Shown here one piece after another: positions 16,333 through 24,255 of a stretch of DNA of 40,462 bases (positions are counted from its first letter, which is position 1; every line of letters starts with the position of its first letter). The notes under the pieces were generated by a model, which made no database searches, was not told the DNA's origin, and was given only the letters and a program-made list of their open reading frames with translations. Made by a program: the position numbers and the translations under genes. The stretch is taken from positions 848 through 41,309 of the forward strand of contig DEDL01000017.1 of assembly GCA_002349525.1 (NCBI GenBank), read 5' to 3'. The stretch comes from Lachnoclostridium sp. UBA2905. GTDB lineage: Bacteria; Bacillota; Clostridia; Lachnospirales; Lachnospiraceae.

Positions 16333-16995
16333 TCACCTCATACCATTAAGCTCAGCTAATTCTTCATTTTCTCCAATAACAACCAGAATATCATCATCAA
16401 GAATAGGTATATTGGCATCAGGTGTTACAAAAAGCTCCTCATTTCTTTTTATGGCAATTACGTTAACCTTATGCTTTGCACGAAGATTAAGCATTTTAAG
16501 CGATCTGCCTGCCCACTCACCCGGACAGTCGATTTCCATAATACTGTAGGTGGATGATAAACCTATTGCATCAAAATAATTACCATGAACAAGCTGGTTT
16601 GCTATTCTTCGACCTGTTTCAAGCTCTGGAAATACTATTGAATCTGCACCTACTTTTTTCAATATACGTGCCTGAAGGTCACTTCCGGCCTTGGCAATAA
16701 TAAATTTTGCACCGGCTTCCTTTGCAAGAATGGTTGTCATAACACCAGAAGCAAGATTATCACCTATACCAACTATTACCCCATCATAATTTGAAAGACC
16801 CAAAGACTGTATAAAATCCTTATTGGTTACATCACCAATTTCTGCATGAACAACGTATTCAGCAGCTTCATTTACCATCTCTTCACTGCAGTCACACACC
16901 ATAACCTCACATCCGGCATCAACAAGACTTATGGCAAGACTAAGTCCAAATCTTCCAAGTCCAAGTACTGCAAATTCTTTTTTGTTTTTTGCCAT
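16333..16995 (-). CDS. ktrA: KtrA-type potassium uptake regulatory subunit (RCK domain)
   Basis: The cytoplasmic gating ring of a Ktr/Trk potassium channel. The 220-residue protein has an N-terminal Rossmann RCK_N domain with the nucleotide loop VLGLGRFGLSLA (about 10-21) and acidic residue at the end of beta2 (VMVCDCSEEMV), and a C-terminal RCK_C domain (about 140-220) which in relatives binds c-di-AMP. A single RCK unit of this length is the KtrA/KtrC type, unlike the duplicated TrkA. It directly follows the ktrB-like gene (about 48 nt gap). Confidence 0.93.
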   Translation of the reverse strand: MAKNKKEFAVLGLGRFGLSLAISLVDAGCEVMVCDCSEEMVNEAAEYVVHAEIGDVTNKDFIQSLGLSNYDGVIVGIGDNLASGVMTTILAKEAGAKFIIAKAGSDLQARILKKVGADSIVFPELETGRRIANQLVHGNYFDAIGLSSTYSIMEIDCPGEWAGRSLKMLNLRAKHKVNVIAIKRNEELFVTPDANIPILDDDILVVIGENEELAELNGMR

Positions 16996-17043
16996 CGGCT
17001 AATCCCTCCATTTTAACATCTCATATTACAGGTATAAATCCTG

Positions 17044-18414
17044 TTATCCCACACGTATATCCTCTTTAGGATATTTTCTAAAATTTTTTGACGAATTGCT
17101 TGTATTAAAAAATAAAGCAAGGGATATCGGTCCAATTCGGCCAATATACATAGTTATAATAATTATGATTTTGCCAATCACATTAAGCTTATCTGTTATA
17201 CCCCTTGTAAGACCTACAGTAGCTATGGCAGACACACATTCATACAGAATGTCAAGGAAATCAAAGTTCTGTGTTATACAAAGAGCAGCTATGGAACAAA
17301 GCATAACAGAAAGACTGACAATTATTACTGCCATTCCCTTTCTTACATTTTCCTCGCTTATACTTCTTCCAAATATCTCCGTATTCCTTCGGTTTCTGAC
17401 AATTGCAATGGCAGTAAGTAATACCATGGCAACTGTTACTGTTTTTACGCCTCCTGCCGTTCCTGAAGGCGATCCACCAACAAACATAAGCAGGGATGAT
17501 ATAAATGCTGTTGCATCTGTAAACTGATTCTGGGCTATTGTATAAAATCCCGCTGTTCTGGTTGTAACAGACTGGAATAATGATGCCTGTATTTTATTAA
17601 ACAATGACAAATTTCCAATGGAATTACCATTATTAAATTCAAGCAAAAATATAATTATGGCACCACCGAATACAAGAATAAATGATACGAAGAGCACCAA
17701 TTTGGTATGTAGATTAAATAACTGCCACATACTTTTAGCACCTGTCTTTTTTCTCTTTTTAATGCATCTGATAACATCCCACCAGACCGGGAATCCAATA
17801 CCGCCTAATATTATAAGTGAAATTGTTGTGAAATTAACAAGAACATTATCCCTGTAAAGGGCAAGACTATCATTACCAATAAGATCCATTCCCGCGTTGC
17901 AAAATGCAGAAACAGCATTAAATATTGACGCAAATATTCCAAATGCACCCTTATCTCTTATAAAAACCGGCATATATAAAAATGCACCTATTCCTTCTAC
18001 TAAAAGTGTTCCCTTTACAACCTTGATTGTCAGCTTTACAAGTCCGTTCAGACTGTCAAGATTGTAAGCATCTCTTATGAGAAGTCTTTCCTTAAGAGTT
18101 ACCCTTTTTGCAACAACAAGAAGCATCATTGTAGTAAATGTCACAATACCCAGTCCGCCAAACTGTACAAGTACAAGTATAACGCACTGTCCAAATATAC
18201 TCCAGTGATCTGCTGTTGACACAGTAACAAGTCCGGTAACACACACTGATGTTGTTGCAGTAAACATGGCATCCACCGGATTAGTCCATACTCCTGCTTT
18301 AGATGAAACAGGAAGCATAAGTAATATTGTCCCAAGTATTATTGCACACAGAAAACCTGCGGCAATAATCTGGGTTGTCGTTAAACTCTTTTTTCTTAAT
18401 AAAAAAACCCTCAT
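17044..18414 (-). CDS. ktrB: KtrB-type potassium channel subunit (TrkH family)
   Basis: The membrane pore of a Na+-dependent K+ uptake system. The 456-residue protein has about ten hydrophobic spans arranged as four M1-P-M2 repeats. The first pore loop is ATTSVCVTGLVTV and later ones FNAVSAFCNAGMDLI, SVTTRTAGFYTI and ECVSAIATVGLTRG, each carrying the filter Gly. The size matches KtrB. The start ATG has GGGGTGG about 7 nt upstream. It lies 33 nt after prfA and precedes ktrA, so prfA-ktrB-ktrA-methyltransferase could be one transcript. Confidence 0.95.
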   Translation of the reverse strand: MRVFLLRKKSLTTTQIIAAGFLCAIILGTILLMLPVSSKAGVWTNPVDAMFTATTSVCVTGLVTVSTADHWSIFGQCVILVLVQFGGLGIVTFTTMMLLVVAKRVTLKERLLIRDAYNLDSLNGLVKLTIKVVKGTLLVEGIGAFLYMPVFIRDKGAFGIFASIFNAVSAFCNAGMDLIGNDSLALYRDNVLVNFTTISLIILGGIGFPVWWDVIRCIKKRKKTGAKSMWQLFNLHTKLVLFVSFILVFGGAIIIFLLEFNNGNSIGNLSLFNKIQASLFQSVTTRTAGFYTIAQNQFTDATAFISSLLMFVGGSPSGTAGGVKTVTVAMVLLTAIAIVRNRRNTEIFGRSISEENVRKGMAVIIVSLSVMLCSIAALCITQNFDFLDILYECVSAIATVGLTRGITDKLNVIGKIIIIITMYIGRIGPISLALFFNTSNSSKNFRKYPKEDIRVG

Positions 18415-18447
18415 GTGCTTCCACCCCGTTATGTCTTTCGGAATCTC

Positions 18448-19521
18448 TTATTTTTCATTCATTTTGGCAAGCTTTGCACTCTGGTCAGCAGCAGTAAGTG
18501 CCTGAATTATCTCGTCAAGCTCTCCATCCATTATCTCAGCAAGTCTGTGTGATGTAAGCTTAATTCTATGATCTGTAACACGACTCTGTGGATAATTGTA
18601 GGTTCTTATCTTTTCTGAACGGTCTCCTGTTCCAACCTGACTTCTTCTTGCTTCTGCCTCAGCATCATGTGCCTTTGCACACTCAAGCTCATAGAGTCTT
18701 GAACGAAGAACCTTAAGTGCTTTATCCTTATTCTTAAGCTGGGATTTTTCATCCTGACATGATATTACGATTCCTGTTGGTATATGTGTAAGTCTTACAG
18801 CTGAGTCAGTTGTATTTACACACTGTCCACCATTTCCAGAAGCTCTGAAAACGTCGAATTTACAATCATTCATATCAATCTGTACATCAACCTCTTCTGC
18901 CTCAGGCATAATAGCAACTGTTGCAGTTGATGTGTGAATTCTTCCACCACTTTCTGTAACAGGTATTCTCTGAACTCTGTGAACTCCACTTTCATATTTA
19001 AGTCTTGAATATGCACCTGCTCCATCAATCATGAATACAACTTCCTTGAAGCCGCCAATTCCATTTTCATTGGAGTTGATCATATCGATTTTCCAGTTAT
19101 TACGTTCTGCATATCTGCTGTACATGCGGAAAAGATTAGCTGCAAACAATGCTGCCTCATCTCCACCGGCACCGCCTCTTATCTCTACGATAACGTTTTT
19201 ATCATCATTAGGATCCTTTGGAAGCATAAGTATTTTGAGGTCATGCTCAATTCCCTCAACCCTTGATTTGCAGTCAGCAAGTTCTTCCTTTGCAAGTTCC
19301 CTCATTTCTTCATCCTTTTCTTCTTCAAGAATAAGGAGACTGTCTTCAATACCTGCCTTAACCTCTTTGTATTCCTTATATTTTTCAACAATCGGAGTAA
19401 GATCTGTCTGTTCCTTCATAAGCTTTCTGTATTTTGTCTGATTATTTAACACATCAGGCTCACTAAGCTCATTTATAACTTCCTCATAGTGCATTACAAC
19501 TTCTTCTAAATTTTCAAACAT
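18448..19521 (-). CDS. prfA: Peptide chain release factor 1
   Basis: RF1 terminates translation at UAA and UAG. The 357-residue protein has the standard domain order: helical domain 1, the recognition motif PVT (187-189; a variant of PAT) and the peptidyl-hydrolase motif GGQ (231-233) in FRASGNGGQCVNTTDS. Gln233 is the residue methylated by PrmC, which is encoded immediately upstream. The start ATG has AGGAGG 6-7 nt before it. The 90-nt gap to prmC contains ACTGTAAT-type short repeats but no convincing terminator. Confidence 0.97.
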   Translation of the reverse strand: MFENLEEVVMHYEEVINELSEPDVLNNQTKYRKLMKEQTDLTPIVEKYKEYKEVKAGIEDSLLILEEEKDEEMRELAKEELADCKSRVEGIEHDLKILMLPKDPNDDKNVIVEIRGGAGGDEAALFAANLFRMYSRYAERNNWKIDMINSNENGIGGFKEVVFMIDGAGAYSRLKYESGVHRVQRIPVTESGGRIHTSTATVAIMPEAEEVDVQIDMNDCKFDVFRASGNGGQCVNTTDSAVRLTHIPTGIVISCQDEKSQLKNKDKALKVLRSRLYELECAKAHDAEAEARRSQVGTGDRSEKIRTYNYPQSRVTDHRIKLTSHRLAEIMDGELDEIIQALTAADQSAKLAKMNEK

Positions 19522-19611
19522 AATTTCCTCCTGAATAAAACTGTAATCATATTAAACTGTAATTGAATTAATCTGTGATCAAATTACACCTGCAATAAAA
19601 CTATAATGTAA

Positions 19612-20439
19612 TCATTTCACATCTGCCATCACTACTCTGTCAAGTCCCGCAAGGTCCTTAACAACTCTTATATTTTCAAAGCCTGCCTCATGTAAGAGAC
19701 CACTTACCCGGACTGCCTGAAAGCACCCAATCTCAAACAGAATATGTCCATCCTCTGTCAAATGAGCCTTAGCCTCATTTATAATTCTCCTGTAAAAGTC
19801 AAGACCGTCCCTGCCGCCAAATAATGCTATCTGGGGTTCATGCTCCTTCACCTCAGGCATAAGCAGCTTCATCTCGTCCTCAGTAATATATGGTGGATTG
19901 GACACAATAATATCATATACACCATCAATATTGGTCCAAAGGTCACTTTTTATAAAGTGAACAAAGGTTCCAAGTCTTTTATTGTTATTTTCAGCTACTA
20001 TAAGCGCTTTTTCTGATATATCACATGCCGTTACTGACTTTGCCTTACCGTCCTTAGCAATGCTTATGGCTATGCATCCTGAACCTGTGCACATATCAAG
20101 AACATTCTTGTTCTGACAAAGCTTATACACTTCTGATACAAGAATCTCCGTATCCTGTCTGGGAATAAGAACATTCTCATCAATTTCAAATTCTATTCCC
20201 ATAAATTCCTGACTTCCTGTTATCTGCTGCAGCGGCTTTCTTTCTGCCCTTATACCAATAAGACTATTATATTTTTCAATTATCTGAGCATCTGCTTCAT
20301 CGCCCTGAACCATATAATATTTTGCCCTGTTTATTCCCATACAATAGGACAGCAGATACCACGCATCTAGTCCGTATTCTTCTATCCCGGCCTTCTGTAA
20401 AGTATCTGCCCCTTTATTTAACATATCACTGATTGTCAT
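19612..20439 (-). CDS. prmC: Release-factor glutamine methyltransferase PrmC (HemK)
   Basis: PrmC uses SAM to N5-methylate the GGQ glutamine of release factors. From ATG 20439 (275 aa) there is an N-terminal helical domain, the SAM-binding motif VLDMCTGSGCIAISIAK (about 115-131), and the substrate-glutamine motif IIVSNPPYITEDE (NPPY 171-174). The frame is open to a TTG at 20478, but the ATG at 20439 is the natural start; it overlaps the end of the DUF1385 gene by 14 nt, which suggests translational coupling. No strong ribosome site is present. It is followed by prfA, its substrate's gene. Confidence 0.96.
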   Translation of the reverse strand: MTISDMLNKGADTLQKAGIEEYGLDAWYLLSYCMGINRAKYYMVQGDEADAQIIEKYNSLIGIRAERKPLQQITGSQEFMGIEFEIDENVLIPRQDTEILVSEVYKLCQNKNVLDMCTGSGCIAISIAKDGKAKSVTACDISEKALIVAENNNKRLGTFVHFIKSDLWTNIDGVYDIIVSNPPYITEDEMKLLMPEVKEHEPQIALFGGRDGLDFYRRIINEAKAHLTEDGHILFEIGCFQAVRVSGLLHEAGFENIRVVKDLAGLDRVVMADVK

Positions 20440-21853
20440 CTTTTTCTTCAGCCTTTTCCATTGTAAAGTATCTGTCAAGTGCTTTCAGAATTTCATCATC
20501 CTCATCATCATCCTCGTCATCCAGGGATACATTTTCAAATGAATCTCTGAATATACTTCTACGTGATTTGTTATTGTTATTGGTTTTGATTGTTGTTTTT
20601 TCTGTATCCTTACTTTCTATAGTATCATTTTCTGCTACAATGTCTTCAATTCCAATATCTTCTACACTGATATCCTCCACACCAATGTCTTTGACATCAA
20701 TATCCTCTAATTCAACATCCTCTGAATCAATGTCTTCTACTGGAATTTCTTCTGTAACTGCTGTTTCTGCATCTTTGTCAGATGTATCCTTCTTATCTGC
20801 TTTATTCTTTTTTGCAGCCTCATCTTTTATATCAGATTCATCCTCTTTGGCAGTTTCAGTCTTTTTATCAGATAATTCCTTTTTGGCAGAAGCTGCACTA
20901 TTATTATTGTCAGCAGAAGAAAGGCCCTTCTGAAAGGCTTTCCAGTCAAATACCGCATTAACTGAAGCAATGGCCACTTCAAGCATATCGTCATCAGGTT
21001 CTTTTGTTGTAAGGCCCTGAAGCCATAAGCCCGGCTTACTGAGTATATTCATAAGCTGATTATCCGTATTGCCTGCAAATCTTATAAATTCATATGCCAC
21101 ACCGGCAATTACAGGTACAAGAACTATTCTTAAAAGCATACGAAGCCATGCAGCATCCACGTCAATAAACACAAAGAAAATACAGCATAAAAGTACAACA
21201 TACAAAAGGAAGCTTGTTCCACAGCGTTTGTGCTCCTTAGTCTGCTTTCTTGCATTGGCCACATTAAGCTCATATCCCTTTTCAACACAATTAATGACCT
21301 TATGTTCTGCACCGTGATACATATATACCCTTTTTATATCCTTCATAAGAGATATTGCACTTATGTATATTATAAAAAGTAAGAGTCTTATTATACTTTC
21401 AATGATACTTCTTCCAATTGGTGATGTGACACGGGTCTTAATAAGTTCAGTAACATAATATGGAAGCAGCACAAATATTCCTACTGCTATAATAATTGAC
21501 AGCATCATTGTTATAGCCATGAAGATTGAATCATCATTTTTGGAATTCGCAGCATCATTTCTATTACTGTTCTTACTATTGTTATTATTCTTGCTGTCCT
21601 TTTCCTCTTCTTCATAAAATCTTGCTGAGTAGTTCAGTGTTTTCATGCCAAGTATTAAGGAATCTATAAATGAAGCAACACCTCTAAGAACCGGTATTTT
21701 TAAAATACCCACTCTTTTGGAAAGTGCTACATAAACGTCTTTCTTAACCTCAATTGTATTATCCGGTTTTCTTATGGCTACAGCGTATTCGTCCTTATTC
21801 TTCATCATTACGCCTTCAATTACAGCCTGTCCACCTATTCCTGAAGTCTTCAC
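20426..21853 (-). CDS. DUF1385 membrane protein with long acidic repeat tail
   Basis: DUF1385 proteins (YqhQ type) have no agreed function; they lie next to prmC/prfA in many Clostridia. The N-terminal 310 residues carry the family signature GIGGQAVIEGVMMKNKDEYA, transmembrane segments (about 110-175 and 210-250) and the MYHGAEHKVINCVE motif with conserved His/Glu. The last 160 residues are unusual: a Lys/Asp/Glu-rich stretch, a degenerate pentapeptide run (VEDI-D, LEDI-D, VKDI-G, VEDI-S, VEDI-G, IEDI), then an Asp-rich block (SLDDEDDDEDDE). Relatives are usually near 300 aa. GTG 21853 is chosen because AGGTGG lies 6 nt upstream; the in-frame ATG at 21868 overlaps that site. Confidence 0.9.
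   Translation of the reverse strand: MKTSGIGGQAVIEGVMMKNKDEYAVAIRKPDNTIEVKKDVYVALSKRVGILKIPVLRGVASFIDSLILGMKTLNYSARFYEEEEKDSKNNNNSKNSNRNDAANSKNDDSIFMAITMMLSIIIAVGIFVLLPYYVTELIKTRVTSPIGRSIIESIIRLLLFIIYISAISLMKDIKRVYMYHGAEHKVINCVEKGYELNVANARKQTKEHKRCGTSFLLYVVLLCCIFFVFIDVDAAWLRMLLRIVLVPVIAGVAYEFIRFAGNTDNQLMNILSKPGLWLQGLTTKEPDDDMLEVAIASVNAVFDWKAFQKGLSSADNNNSAASAKKELSDKKTETAKEDESDIKDEAAKKNKADKKDTSDKDAETAVTEEIPVEDIDSEDVELEDIDVKDIGVEDISVEDIGIEDIVAENDTIESKDTEKTTIKTNNNNKSRRSIFRDSFENVSLDDEDDDEDDEILKALDRYFTMEKAEEKDDNQ
20641..20746 (-). repeat. In-gene 15-bp repeat encoding (V/I)EDI(x) pentapeptides
   Basis: Within the DUF1385 tail, seven to eight imperfect 15-bp units encode xxEDI-type pentapeptides. 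Units differ at several bases while keeping Glu/Lys-Asp-Ile, so this is an old or selected repeat rather than fresh slippage. Confidence 0.75.
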
Positions 21854-21895
21854 AACAATCCACCTCATTTCAAATCAAGTCAAAAAACTCTGTAA

Positions 21896-21931
21896 AGAAA
21901 AAATAGGCCAGGATAGACTTATCCCGACCTA
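21896..21931 (-). terminator. Terminator after rpmE
   Basis: TAGGTCGGGATA pairs over 12 bp (two G-U) with TATCCTGGCCTA around an AGTC loop, followed on the minus strand by TTTTTTC. It separates rpmE from the DUF1385 gene. Confidence 0.9.
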
Positions 21932-21943
21932 CTGCATAATTGA

Positions 21944-22150
21944 CTAATTCTGTGTTAAGCCATATCTACGGTTGAACTTATCAATAGCTCCTCTTGCAGA
22001 AACAGCTCTCTGCTGTCCTGTATAGAAAGGATGACACTTTGAACAAATTTCTACACGGATTGTCTCGTTAGTAGAACCTGTTACAAACTCGTTACCGCAG
22101 TTGCAAACTACCTTTGCCTGATAATATGTTGGCTGGATATCTGTCTTCAT
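21944..22150 (-). CDS. rpmE: 50S ribosomal protein L31 (zinc-binding form)
   Basis: A 68-residue ribosomal protein. The cysteine set CNCGN...CSKCHPFYTG is intact, which marks the zinc-containing L31 rather than the zinc-free paralogue made under zinc starvation. YYQAKVVCNCGNEFVTGST and the C-terminal AIDKFNRRYGL are typical. ATG 22150 has GAGAGGTGA about 6 nt upstream; nine further upstream codons are rejected. It has its own promoter, a roughly 85-nt hairpin-containing leader and a strong terminator, so it is probably a single-gene unit next to rho, a conserved Firmicute neighbourhood. Confidence 0.97.
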   Translation of the reverse strand: MKTDIQPTYYQAKVVCNCGNEFVTGSTNETIRVEICSKCHPFYTGQQRAVSARGAIDKFNRRYGLTQN

Positions 22151-22175
22151 TTTTTTCACCTCTCTGAATATAATC

Positions 22176-22217
22176 AAGTGCTAAACACTTAGTTCCTGAA
22201 ATTGTTCTGTCAGGAAC
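22176..22217 (-). other. Two hairpins in the rpmE leader, candidate L31 autoregulatory leader
   Basis: On the minus strand GTTCCTGA/TCAGGAAC (22217-22210 with 22199-22192) is followed by a smaller AAGTG/CACTT hairpin just before the ribosome site. Neither has a T-run, so they are not good terminators. Autoregulatory L31 leader RNAs are known in Firmicutes; membership here is inferred from position only. Confidence 0.4.
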
Positions 22218-22241
22218 AACCCATGACAAAACAGCTTATTT

Positions 22242-22270
22242 ATTGTAACATACCCTTACAAATAATGCAA
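22242..22270 (-). promoter_or_regulatory. Sigma-A promoter of rpmE
   Basis: On the minus strand TTGCAT (22270-22265) and TACAAT (22247-22242) are separated by 17 nt, starting a few bases after the rho stop codon. The word TTAGCACTTG overlapping the -35 recurs in the leader hairpin near 22180. Confidence 0.8.
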
Positions 22271-22277
22271 GTGCTAA

Positions 22278-23789
22278 TTATATTATTTTTACCTTTTTTA
22301 TCATTTCAATAAATTCATTATTATTTTTGGTTCTCAAAAACATCTTAATTATGGATTCAACAGCCTCTTCTGTCTTATTGCTGTTCATTAATCTTCTCAT
22401 AAGCATGCTTGCTTCCATCTCAGGCTGTGTAAGTAAAAGGTCGTCTCTTCTTGTACTGGATTTCGGAAGATCAATGGCTGGGAATATCCTTCTCTCTGAA
22501 AGACTTCTGTCAAGAACAAGCTCCATATTACCCGTTCCCTTAAATTCCTCAAATACAACATCATCCATCCTGCTTCCCGTATCTACAAGGGCTGTGGCAA
22601 GAATTGTAAGGCTTCCACCTTCTCTCATATTTCTGGCTGCACCAAAAAACTTTTTAGGCATATGAAGTGCTGCCGGATCAAGACCACCTGATAATGTTCT
22701 TCCACTAGGCTGACATGTAAGATTGTAGGCTCTTGCAAGTCGTGTAATACTATCAAGAAGTATCATAACATCCTGTCCATGCTCCACAAGTCTTTTAGCT
22801 CTCTCGATAACCATCTCCGAAACTCTCTTATGTTTATCCGGAAGCTCATCAAATGTTGAATATATTACCTCAACGTGGTCACCTTCAATTGATTCCTTAA
22901 TATCTGTTACTTCCTCAGGTCTTTCATCTATAAGAAGTATAATAAGATACATCTCAGGATGGTTCTTCGTCACAGATTTTGCTACCTGCTTAAGGAGTGT
23001 TGTCTTACCGGTTTTAGGCTGTGAAACTATCATTCCACGCTGTCCCTTACCAATAGGTGATATAAGATCTACCATTCTCATGGCCACTCCCGCACCCGGA
23101 GTTTCAAGACGAATTCTCTCATTTGGAAAAATTGGTGTAAGCTCCTCAAATTTTGGTCTGTTTGTAAGTACACCAACAGGATAACCATTAACAGATTTTA
23201 TGTACAATAATGCAGAGAACTTCTCATTGCCCGATTTTATCTTTGTGTTACCTACAATGATATCTCCCGTTCTAAGCCCATATCTTCTTATAAGGGATGG
23301 AGATACATATACATCTTCATCTCCCGGCAAAAAGTTATCACATCTGATAAATCCAAATCCTTCAGAATTACATTCAAGTATTCCACTTTTAACATCACCA
23401 CTGTCATACTGGCTTAAATCAGACTGGTTATTCTGTGTGGAATGATCTGGTCTGATATTCTGAGCTGTATAATCCTGTCTTGTGTTATGATTGGTTCTTC
23501 TTCTATAATTCTGATATCCAGACGCTCCTGATGACTTTGAAGTCACTTCACTGCCTGTCTCCGTTCTTCCATAAGGCTTTACATTCTGCTTAACTTCCTC
23601 TTTCACTACAGGCTTTGACTCTGGCTTTTTCACTTCATCCTGCTTCACTTCCGTTTTCTTGGTCTTCTCTTTATCATACTGTAAAAGAGCCTCTATAAGT
23701 TCCTGCTTTTTAAGGGCAGAAACCTTCTTCATTCCTCTCTCCTTGGCAATTGCCTTAAGATCTACGAGGGACTTTTTTTCATATTCCAT
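22278..23789 (-). CDS. rho: Transcription termination factor Rho with a disordered N-terminal insert
   Basis: Rho is a ring-shaped RNA helicase that ends transcription of untranslated RNA. The 503-residue protein has a Rho_N SAP-like domain (1-40), a Lys/Glu then Asn/Gln/Arg-rich low-complexity insert (about 41-130), a cold-shock RNA-binding domain (about 131-205, LECNSEGFGFIRCDNFLPG) and the ATPase. Walker A is SQPKTGKT (256-263), followed by MYLIILLIDERPEEVTD, the Walker B region VMILLDSITRLARAYN, and the R-loop/Q-loop segments. Standard Rho is about 420 aa; such inserts are common in Clostridia and Actinobacteria. It has a promoter about 240 nt upstream, leaving a long leader. Confidence 0.97.
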   Translation of the reverse strand: MEYEKKSLVDLKAIAKERGMKKVSALKKQELIEALLQYDKEKTKKTEVKQDEVKKPESKPVVKEEVKQNVKPYGRTETGSEVTSKSSGASGYQNYRRRTNHNTRQDYTAQNIRPDHSTQNNQSDLSQYDSGDVKSGILECNSEGFGFIRCDNFLPGDEDVYVSPSLIRRYGLRTGDIIVGNTKIKSGNEKFSALLYIKSVNGYPVGVLTNRPKFEELTPIFPNERIRLETPGAGVAMRMVDLISPIGKGQRGMIVSQPKTGKTTLLKQVAKSVTKNHPEMYLIILLIDERPEEVTDIKESIEGDHVEVIYSTFDELPDKHKRVSEMVIERAKRLVEHGQDVMILLDSITRLARAYNLTCQPSGRTLSGGLDPAALHMPKKFFGAARNMREGGSLTILATALVDTGSRMDDVVFEEFKGTGNMELVLDRSLSERRIFPAIDLPKSSTRRDDLLLTQPEMEASMLMRRLMNSNKTEEAVESIIKMFLRTKNNNEFIEMIKKVKII

Positions 23790-24039
23790 AAATTACCTCC
23801 ACTGTAACATTTCACAAAAAAACAATTCATAATTACAATATTAAGCACCATAAAAACAACTATAAAATATAACAAAATATATTCAGCCATGCCTTGGTAT
23901 AATTGCGCAACAAATTCAATCCAAACGCTGGTAAATTAATATCTTCTTGTATCTTCAGGGACAAATAACGAAATTTTGATAAATCCGAAATGTTGAAAAT
24001 TCGAAAAACTGATTACTTCGACCTATGTTTCTTCTCCAC

Positions 24040-24068
24040 AGTATACAACAACTATAAAGCAAATGCAA
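24040..24068 (-). promoter_or_regulatory. Sigma-A promoter of rho, giving a ~240-nt leader
   Basis: On the minus strand TTGCAT (24068-24063) and TATACT (24045-24040) are spaced by 17 nt. The inferred start near 24033 leaves about 240 nt of untranslated leader before the rho ATG at 23789. Within 23790-24030 I see only A/T-rich sequence with no gene or clear hairpin; long leaders allow Rho to repress its own gene in other bacteria. Confidence 0.7.
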
Positions 24069-24069
24069 C

Positions 24070-24098
24070 TTGATTTTATATTCGTTACGTAATATTAT
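24070..24098 (+). promoter_or_regulatory. Sigma-A promoter of the radical SAM operon
   Basis: TTGATT (24070-24075) and TATTAT (24093-24098) are separated by 17 nt. Its -35 box lies 1 bp from the -35 of the divergent rho promoter, so the two promoters share DNA and may interfere. The start would be near 24105, giving a roughly 150-nt leader. Confidence 0.65.
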
Positions 24099-24103
24099 AT
24101 CAG

Positions 24104-24251
24104 ATATGAGACAGAGAAATATATGTCAGCTTACGCTGACCGGAATCTCGCACCAGGTCTCACGTACCTTCGACTTGAATTCAGTCGAAAAGGCTCCCAC
24201 TTTTGCAAGTGGTGAGTAATAACAAATCTTTCTCAGTGGGAGTACTTTTTT
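24104..24251 (+). promoter_or_regulatory. Structured leader with terminator-like hairpin before the radical SAM gene (element copy 1)
   Basis: Visible pairings on the plus strand: TGAGAC near 24104 with GTCTCA near 24155, enclosing GTCAGC-TTAC-GCTGAC; then TTCGACT/AGTCGAA around a TGAATTC loop; then CTCCCACT (24194-24201) with AGTGGGAG (24235-24242), followed by TACTTTTTT. The same CTCCCACT strand can instead pair locally (CCACTT-TTGC-AAGTGG, extended by CTC/GAG across a one-base bulge). Such mutually exclusive folds are typical of attenuators. The T-run ends 4 nt before the ATG. The final 55 nt recur at 34424-34474. Confidence 0.6.
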
Positions 24252-24255
24252 ATAT

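Noticed and set aside
17044..18414. TrkH of a TrkAH system
   Set aside because: The partner gene has a single RCK unit of 220 residues, which fits KtrAB better than the duplicated TrkA.
20433..20933. Ser-rich plus-strand frame of 166 codons
   Set aside because: It is the mirror of the acidic, low-complexity DUF1385 tail and has no initiation signals.
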